Source of the DNA: Acanthosoma haemorrhoidale
Taxonomy: Eukaryota; Arthropoda; Insecta; Hemiptera; Acanthosomatidae
Direction of reading: 5' to 3'
Length of the DNA stretch: 64,000 bases
Assembly: GCA_930367205.1 (NCBI GenBank)
Contig: OV884012.1
Coordinates: 154,209,405 to 154,273,404, forward strand
The notes beneath the pieces are model-generated. The model saw only the letters and a list, made by a program, of their open reading frames with translations, was not told the DNA's origin and searched no databases. This document shows, in pieces, positions 56,486 through 64,000 of the stretch (the first letter of the stretch is position 1; each line of letters starts with the position of its first letter). Made by a program: the position numbers and the translations under genes.

Positions 56486-57150
56486 CACTATTTGGGTACA
56501 AAAATGGCTAGGTATCTCCATTTCTCTATTCATTTTAGTAACAAAATAAAAAAAGTACGACACAGGTCTTACCGGCTATCGCACTTGCTAACTTCACCCA
56601 ACCTGTCGCTTCGTCTCAAACTGATGATAAATAAATGTGTCCTCCGGCCAGCTCTGCTGTACGGTGCCCCGCTATTTACCCACTTGACTGACAACTAAAA
56701 GTTTCCAACAATTTCTTAATGGGATCATGAAAAAAGTGGCCCGACATACTTCTCTCGAGAAATTAAAGAATGCTGACCTGCCCCCGTTACTTGGTGGGCC
56801 GTTGGTGGGCGAGTTCATCCGCCGGAGACACACCAAGTCTTGTGACTCGTTGCAGCACCTAGCGATGTTTAAACACCACACTCTTCCTGCATCGATGGCA
56901 ACAGACTATCGGGGAAAATTAGATTTAGATTTAGTTGTTTGATGTAAATTAGTTTTAAGTATGATTCTTAAGGTGATCCCATTACATTTAAATATGTTTA
57001 GACAATGAATGTATAATGTGCACTATACTTTTGTAACAATATCAAATTTCAATGTAAATTTATTAAAAACTGCATAAAATGTAGCTAAGCTGCAGGACAT
57101 ATAATGCCCTATTGTAAATAGATTCATTTATGTAGTCTATACTGATTTCC
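56486..57150 (+). pseudogene. Family A2 ORF2 C-terminal region and 3' UTR
   Basis: Reads YLGTKMARYLHFSIHFSNKI, KKVRHRSYRLSHLL, KLMINKCVLRPALLYGAPLF then THLTDN and a stop. After a frame change it continues KKVARHTSLEKLKNADLPPL and VGEFIRRRHTKSCDSLQHLA. This is the same protein region as family A at 500-840 and family B at 7.2 kb, and typical of Jockey-clade ORF2 after the RT core. The 3' UTR follows to about 57,150, resembling 48,550-48,770. Frameshifts and a stop make it a pseudogene. Confidence 0.8.
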
Positions 57151-57722
57151 ATAATTTATAATAACAAGGGGATATGAAGAACTACATGCAAGATTAAAAC
57201 ATTGGTGGATTATGACAGTATTTTTTAAATATTAGTATCTGTTATAATTGGGCTATTAAGGACCTTATAAGGATAGTACAATCAACATCAACAATTCGTT
57301 AAAATGGGTGGATTGGGGGAAAGGAAAAAGAAATTGGAAATACTCATGGAATTGAAAAGTTATTACACGAGCGGTAATGAAGCTAAGCCTGCACTAATTT
57401 GTTTAAACTTGCGGCAGATAAGCGAGCAGTAACAGACTCAATGACTCGAGCTCCCAAATCGGCTTCCGCCAGAGCAAATATGTAAAAATAATGGGACATG
57501 GCGTATCCACACATCCATATTCTCTTTCGCACCGTGGAGCCGTTGAAAAACGAACGAGAAAAAAAACACAGAGCAAAAACGGACGTATTTCACCTGAATC
57601 TCTTTCCAGCATATAACTCGTCATGTTGGCGATCGGGGGACGGGCGATGAAAATATGCCCTTGTCGATAAGGCATTACACAGGCTAATGAAGTGCTGTCA
57701 ATTACGGTCAACATACCGTTCG

Positions 57723-57726
<4 letters not shown>
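57151..57726. other. Intergenic sequence
   Basis: No recognised feature. A minus frame passes through here from the adjacent microsatellite but has no coding features. Confidence 0.35.
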
Positions 57727-57820
<94 letters not shown>

Positions 57821-57836
57821 CCTCTCTCTCTCTCTC

Positions 57837-57881
<45 letters not shown>
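57727..57881 (+). repeat. (TC)n microsatellite, about 155 bp
   Basis: TC repeats with two short C interruptions near 57,818 and 57,846. Open frames across it are artefacts. Confidence 0.97.
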
Positions 57882-57884
<3 letters not shown>

Positions 57885-58029
57885 AGGTGATGATTTGGAA
57901 ATGCCAGTTTATACTCAGCATCAGAACACCATCATTAATACCGGCTTGGTGTGGCTGAACCCTACGATTTTGGACGCCGCCTTTTCACAAGTACGGCGGT
58001 TTTGTTTGGAATTAAAAATGCTACAATTG

Positions 58030-58268
58030 ATATATACAATAAGTAATTGTGATAAATGTTTTCATTCATACCATATTTACAACTTTCATTCACTCGCTCA
58101 TTCATACAGTATTTACAAACAGCCCAGAGACCTCCCAAATCCACATGGTTGTCACCTCCCTCGCATGTGAAAGAGGAAGCGGAGCCATGGGAAGTCCCCC
58201 ACGTTCCTCCGTCAGCCGCGCCACCGGATACGAGCCAGCGAGGCTGACCAAGAGCGCGAGAGCCGAAA
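58030..58268 (-). repeat. Jockey-like family B 3' UTR copy
   Basis: From the 3' terminus (CAATAAGTAATTGTGATAAA) through GTTGTCACCTCCCTCGCATG to AAGAGCGCGAGAGCC, where it is truncated. No ORF sequence remains. Confidence 0.8.
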
Positions 58269-60315
58269 TTATGTTTAAACAACAATTATCGTGGCTTCTT
58301 CCCTTCAATAATTTTCTTGCCAACGGCTTTATATTTTTAGACCAAGACAATAATCATACCATAGAACTACTATTAAAACAGTAGATCAAAAGACCCGACA
58401 TTTAAATGAATTGAAGTGTCAGAATGAAAGAAGTATAATATAAGATAACAAAGAATCTTTATTCACATTAAAAATGCATCTCGAATTACTAATTTTAATT
58501 ACATGACCGGTAATGTATATTATTATATGCTCAAATCCAAAAATAATTAAAGATTTTAATGTGTGATAAATGCGTCAGAATTTACTATTGCGAGGCTTTT
58601 TGATAATACCCTCAGAAAACTTTGAGGCCTGTAATTTGAAAATTCTCCTGGGTTTCTGTTTGGTTTTGTCATTGTTATGGCTTAAGAAGTTTTCCAGACC
58701 GCGTGAAGGCGATACAATTTAGGTTTAAATGACACTCAATTGTCCATGAGTTAATTGAAAGACTTTATGGAGTGTGGGGATTGGATCAATGTTTTGGATT
58801 ATACTTAGCTGGGAGGACTGAGGTGAAAAGGAGCATCTGTCAAGTCAATCTTTCTAAATATTTTAACAATTTGGCCACCGAAAATGGCACCGAGAATTAA
58901 GTGAAATTGAAAATTGTGCATAAAAAGACTTCAAACACATACACACGAGTGCCTGGAGATAAAGTAGGACAACATTGCCAGGGATAAAAATGTTGATGAT
59001 AAAACTGATGATTCCAGGCACTGAATACTGGAATGTTGGATTTATCTCCAATTAAATCGTCACTATTTTCGCCAGTCCTCCACCTTCTGCGGATTTTGCA
59101 CATTGATGTGTAATTTTCTGTTTTATAATATATATAATCGTTATTTTCTCTTCTTCCTCACGTACTTTTAAAACTTCCTTTTGTATGTATTTTTGTATAT
59201 TTATTTCGAATATTATTATTATGTTACTTAATTTTAATTTTAAATTGTCCGTGGAGAAGTCATTGTAAGACAGTAACTACCAATATTTATTTCTTTAATT
59301 TTATTACTATTCCATCTTCTTTATTGTTTTTTTATTTTGTCACTAAACAAATTATTGGATGATGTTTTGTTTTTTAATTACAGTTATAATGTTTATTTGT
59401 TATTATCTATTTTGTCCCATGATGTGATGAATACATCACATTGTTTCTTTTTTGTTAGTAGTCTATTATTCAGTTTGGTATTCAAAGGGACACTTTTAAG
59501 TTTAACTTTTAACCCTTTTATTTTTTTTTTAATAGTTTTTTTTTAATAGCTACTTATTTACATATTTATATTTTAATCTTTTACTGTTTCTTTGGTAGTA
59601 TGATTAGCATAGCCTGTTATATCTTCTAATATAACACCACCTTATTATAAATTATCATTCTGGCATGTTACCTGATTCTTAATTATCTCGCCGACCTACA
59701 TTTCATGGTGGATTATTCCAATGTTGAATTAGGTAACTAATCGAGAATTACCTTGTCCTTTAAAATAAACACAGGAGCAATGGTGACCAATAATACCTTA
59801 ATTTACACAACAATAATTCCCGGATTACTACTTAAGATTAGAGTTATAAGGTACAATACCGATATACTTATCGTGTTAAAGACAATAAGGTATTATCATT
59901 GATATTTATTTGAAATCCTTTTTATTTGCGATTTAAATAACGAGTCTTATGAGGGACATAGCGCCATATTAATTTTATAAATTTAACTTTTAACTGTTTT
60001 AGTTTGAGAGCCGCAGTTTGAGAGTACCACAATGAAAATGTCAAAATTTTCCATGAAATTAGCGTGTAAAAATGAAACTATAAAATTGCGTTTTCCGTAT
60101 ATTTTTTATATTATTATAATATAGGGAGGAATATTTTTATTGTATATATTTATATTTATAATGTATTGATTTGACAGAAACAAACCCACCCACAAATCGT
60201 AATTTGAAACAGCTTTCTGTACAGAGCTAAGTATAAATGTTTATATTTTGGTTGAGGAACCTACTTTAGAATTTCTTATTGGGGAATTTGCCTTTCGAAT
60301 GCAGTCATTGGTTAT
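58269..60315. other. AT-rich intergenic sequence
   Basis: No supported gene. Two overlapping minus frames at 58,863-59,103 and a Phe/Leu-rich frame at 59,337-59,546 look like chance. Confidence 0.4.
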
Positions 60316-60400
60316 GTACAACCGCAACCAACAAACAGCCAATGACAAATATGACATCGTACATATATATTTAAATACCACATGATTATGATTATTCAAT
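60316..60400 (+). promoter_or_regulatory. Paired CCAAT boxes and TATA-like string
   Basis: TCATTGG at about 60,304-60,310 and CCAATGA at about 60,341 form an inverted pair, followed by CATATATATTTAAATA near 60,361. The arrangement resembles an RNA polymerase II promoter firing to the right near 60,400. No ORF follows closely. Confidence 0.28.
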
Positions 60401-61139
60401 AACTATTTGGGATAATTCCACAATTTATCCTTTCGAAATTCCCAGGAACCTGATTAATTGATGTTTGATTAGCACAGACTGTATTAAAATAATTTCGCTT
60501 TTTAATAAATGAATAGTAAAGGAATCTTCCATTGGAGAAATGGCATTATCCTACATGGGATATGTTTTGAAATAAATTTGTTAACTTTTTTTTTTATTAA
60601 ATAACTGTAGTGGCATCCTTAATAATCGTAAAACGAACACAGCCATTAGGAATAAAGCTTTATGTTTTACAAAAATGAAGTTAGTAGAACATTGAGTTTG
60701 AAATAGTCAAAAACAACTTGCTAATGCCACTGGTTCGTTAGATTTGTCACGCCACACTACATACAGGGGGTAACGTAAATTAAGTCCGAAACTTAAGAAA
60801 GTGATAGTAGACCTCAAATGCAACAGAAAATTTGGGATATGCTCCAATTCCGAACAGGACGGTGTAATTTCAAAATTTGTATTTTTTTTAAGGTTGTGAC
60901 GTATTTTGTTGAATAGGAAGCAATAACTAAAATACAATTTATTTTAGGTAACTCCATATTGGTGCATCGTATATTTACAGCACATTCGCTGGCTGTGGCG
61001 CTGTTTATCACAAACATTTACACTTAAAGCAAATATTTTTCACATTTCGTTTGACAAGAATTTTTCCGTCCATGGATTTTTTTATATGTTCGGCCATATA
61101 GGAGGCAGATACACTGGATTGTAAAACTGCCGCCCCGAT
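60401..61139. other. AT-rich intergenic sequence
   Basis: No supported gene. Short minus frames at 60,707-61,017 are unrecognised. Confidence 0.35.
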
Positions 61140-61560
61140 ATCGCCCGGTTACGGATAAACCAAAATCGATGTTTGTTTTTTTCCCGCCAGATCCAGAGAG
61201 CCAATCCGGCGGTAGTAGAAGAAAGTGTATTTATTCGGTTCAGATAAGCTATCTATCGGTAACTGACCACTTGGGACATGGTCAGCCGACAATTAGGGGA
61301 CATATACATACACATGTAGATATATATGCAGGGCCATTATCGGAGGGTTTTGGCAGCCCTAAGGGCCACATCTGGACGCAGATAAGACGGCTATCACTGC
61401 CGCGTCATTGCTCCTGTGATTTAGGCTCGGCTCCCTTATCTCGCCGACCTGAGCCGCGCTCAAAAACAGCCATAGGTGGTCCTGCCTGCTTTTTATACAG
61501 TTGGTCCTTTGTCCACTGCGTGTTCGAATATTAGCTAGTGTCTTAGCTATGAACAGTGTT
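61140..61560 (-). promoter_or_regulatory. GC-rich island with a minus-strand TATA box
   Basis: Markedly richer in G and C than its surroundings. On the minus strand TGTATAAAAAGCAGGCAGG near 61,480-61,500 is a TATA-like element. A 121-codon plus frame (61,169-61,534) has no recognised domain. It could be a host regulatory region or a leader of an unidentified element. Confidence 0.28.
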
Positions 61561-61885
61561 AGTCGCCCGTCGACTGTTGTGTCTTTTCAGGGACAGCCCC
61601 ATGACAACGAGTCTCGTCCACAATACGAGCTGTGCTCTAAATGACATGGGAGTTAGCCCACACAGGTCTCTATGTTTCGACACCAATATGCGACACTCCG
61701 AAATCAAAATCAACGGCCTATGACCAAAATTAATTTAACGTAAGTCCAAGAGCTACGTCCTCGTGCTTTCTAAGTTTATAATTGCCACCTTCCTCTAGCT
61801 AACGGTGGAGTGATATTAATCTGTAGTAAATATTATTATCACCTTAGGCTAGATGCTATATTTTTACAGTTACTATACAACAAAT
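61561..61885. other. Intergenic sequence
   Basis: No recognised feature. Confidence 0.35.
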
Positions 61886-62436
61886 AAACGAACGTAATGA
61901 TGATGATAAGCACAACTTTATTATGATAAAATTACAATCTGCCTCTTTGGGCTAGCCCATAATTGTGATAAATGTTTTCATTCTTACCATATTTACAATT
62001 CATCATTCACTCGCTCATTCATACTATATATAAAAACAGCCCATAGGCCCCCCGAGTCCATATGTCACCTCCCTCGCGTGCGAAGGAGGAAGCGGAGTCT
62101 TAGGAAGTCCCCCAGGCTCCAACGTCAGCCGCGTCACCGGATAAGAGCCAGCGGAGGCTGACCAAGAGCCACAGACGCTCAGAACATGATTATAGAAACT
62201 GGGCATTGCCAGGACTCCCACTGTCACTTATTTATAGCAGGTCACGAGGCCACTGCCGTTTTAGTCTCCGAGGAGGATTATAGGGATGGGTGGTGCAGTG
62301 CAATGACTGTGCTATGGAATTAGGGTGGTTGGATAGGTTACTATGGAATTTTATGAACTTGGAAGGGATGAGTTAAATAATGTAGGGTATATTGAGATCA
62401 TTATGAAGGGTTTTGTTGCTGAGAAACGAACGTAAT
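61886..62436 (-). mobile_element. Family B retroelement with target-site duplication
   Basis: Minus-strand insertion of the family B 3' end. AAACGAACGTAAT occurs at 61,886-61,898 and again at 62,424-62,436, a 13-bp target duplication. Read on the minus strand, the element ends in TTATCATCATC rather than poly(A), which shows the family uses a short TCA-type tail. It is 5'-truncated within the ORF2 C-terminus (matching AACAAAACCCTTCATAA). Confidence 0.82.
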
Positions 62437-62839
62437 AATAAAATAAAACAATACTTTTTTTTTTTAGATCAAAAATTTTTATTGTGTTGTTTTTATCTCT
62501 CGCATGCGAAGGAGGAATCGGAGTCTTGGGAATTCCCCCATGGCTCCTACGTCAGCCACGTCTCTGGATAAGAGCAAGCGGAGGCTGACCAATAGCAACA
62601 GACGCTCAGAACATGATTATAGAAACTGGGCATTGCCAGGACTCCCACTGTCACGTATTTATAGCAGGTCACGAGGCCACTGCCATTTTAGTCTCCGAGG
62701 AGGATTATAGGGATGAGTGGTGCAGGGTAATGGCTTGGGGGTTACTATGGAATTTTATGAACTTGGAAGGGATGAGTTAAATAATGTAAGGTATATTAAG
62801 ATCATTATGAAGGGTTTTGTTCTGAAAAACGAACGTAAT
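62437..62839 (-). repeat. Second, tandem family B copy
   Basis: Repeats the same truncated B sequence and the same right-hand flank (AAACGAACGTAATAATGAAA, then TAAAACAATACT at 62,827-62,860). Because flank and truncation point are both shared with the first copy, this arose by tandem duplication after insertion, not by a second insertion. Its 3' terminal part is missing. Confidence 0.78.
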
Positions 62840-62860
62840 AATGAAATAAAACAATACTAA

Positions 62861-64000
62861 ATTATAAAGCATAATAATGAAACCGTTAAATAATTGTAAA
62901 CTACACAAATGTTATCTCAGTTACATATGATTGTTATGCTCAGAGCAAGAACCGCTTTCAGAACTGAGGGATGGATGAGTGAAATCGTTACTGACATTTG
63001 CTCGTCGTAAGTTGAATTCAATAACGCTAATATATTTTCTCGCTACCGTTATTTCCATATTCGATCTATTGCTCGTTCTTCCAATTATTGTGAAACTATC
63101 TCAGCTTGGGTCTTACTTTTCAATGCGTTCCGCCGAAATTGACTTTTCATAGTTGGAAATTTCTTTACCAAGTTCCACAATTGAAAACTTCAAACTTTTC
63201 CGATAAGTTTTGTCGACGTGTGTGCTATCCCACAAAAAGGTTCTTGACTGGTAATACTAAATTGTGGAAAGAATTTATTTAAATGGCAGCCATATGGAAA
63301 TAAATAAAAAGGGAACCATCTTCTCAAAAAACAGTTAGCCGGAGCTGGGATCTGATAGCTACAGTAGACTGTAAGCAATTAAAGTGGCCGAGACAGACTG
63401 TCACCAGAGGGCCCCTTATTATTCCTCGCGGCCCGAAACAGTAAATATTTGAAGCGGTCGGATTTTATAATCCGGGGTAGTCGCGGTCCCGTTGTCGGCC
63501 AATAAAGCCAAGGGACAAATAAGGGATAAGGCCAATATAACTAAAGGGCTCTAGTTCATTGCAGGCTTCCCCAATATTTCCGCACGACCTCGTAAATTTT
63601 ATTATAACTTTTGCAAGGGCTCACGAGAGAGGCCCGCCAGAGAAAATTGGATTTCAATATTATTATATTATTTTTATCCCTTCCTGGCTTTATTAATAGT
63701 TCGATGGTAATATAAAGATTTAGGGCTGTTCCTCATAATATCGGTTTACAGCTTCAAGGCTTATTAACAGGAGAGGGGGAATGGAAAGTGCTTATATGAT
63801 GAACGTTTTTCATTTTAATTTTTTTATTAGCTTGGTTTGTACTTCATTTTGTTGGTTCATTGCTCATTGCTTGCTGGTTTGGATCAATTTGAGCATTGAA
63901 ACATATTCTAATATCTTGGGTAATTAGCACACAATTTATCAGAAATTCAATGCTGGAATCCAAACTGAAAAATCGAACCGACGTGGTTTAAAATATTGCA
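62861..64000. other. Intergenic sequence to the window end
   Basis: Mostly AT-rich, with a less AT-rich part near 63,390-63,640. A short minus frame at 63,190-63,378 is unrecognised. No supported gene. Confidence 0.4.

Overview
This is an AT-rich, gene-poor stretch of animal nuclear DNA, almost certainly from an arthropod. The evidence is the transposon content: several Jockey-clade non-LTR retrotransposon families, a mariner copy with an HTH_48 N-terminus, an IS630/Tc1-like transposase copy with a DUF4817-type N-terminus, hAT-type MITEs and an R2-like retrotransposon with a restriction-like endonuclease. I cannot name the species. I see no intact host protein gene, rRNA gene or intact tRNA gene. 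Most open frames longer than 60 codons arise from repeats or by chance.

Layout. 1-1.2 kb: two retroelement fragments on the minus strand and a 39-bp CCAAT-rich tandem repeat. 1.96-4.19 kb: a satellite array of interleaved 36- and 48-bp units. 4.2-25 kb: nested retroelement debris. Two Jockey-like families are called here A (with a diverged subfamily A2) and B. This part also holds a dispersed family C, an hAT MITE nested in a B copy, a foldback hairpin at 17.4-18.0 kb and a deleted mariner at 18.13-18.74 kb. 24.75-25.59 kb: a retroelement leader (family G) with a TATA box and the first codons of an ORF. 25.6-38 kb: AT-rich and repeat-poor, with a 34-bp palindromic array at 28.8 kb, a few weak coding candidates and a frameshifted coding-like relic at 35.3 kb. 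38.03-38.70 kb: a clear pseudogene of the nucleoporin SEH1. 39.24-39.46 kb: a coding-looking open stretch of unknown identity. 39.6-42.85 kb: a GC-rich R2-like non-LTR element with a gag-like ORF1 and an ORF2 that has lost the reverse transcriptase core. 44.4-46.0 kb: a second hAT MITE and the deleted DUF4817-type transposon. 47.4-51.5 kb: direct-repeat families and an A2 copy. 51.5 and 57.7 kb: long TC microsatellites. 53.3-55.4 kb: a large inverted duplication with half-kilobase arms. 56-62.8 kb: more A2 and B copies, two of them in tandem with a recognisable target-site duplication.

The coding remnants do not form a pathway. The window records repeated insertion, internal deletion and local duplication: three elements (mariner, the DUF4817 element, the R2-like element) keep both ends of their ORFs but have lost the catalytic middle. 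The most useful leads are the two-ORF arrangement of the R2-like element, the satellite whose unit lengths are both multiples of three, the hairpin-forming inverted repeats (possible dsRNA sources), the 34-bp palindromic array, the SEH1 pseudogene and two unidentified coding-looking stretches.
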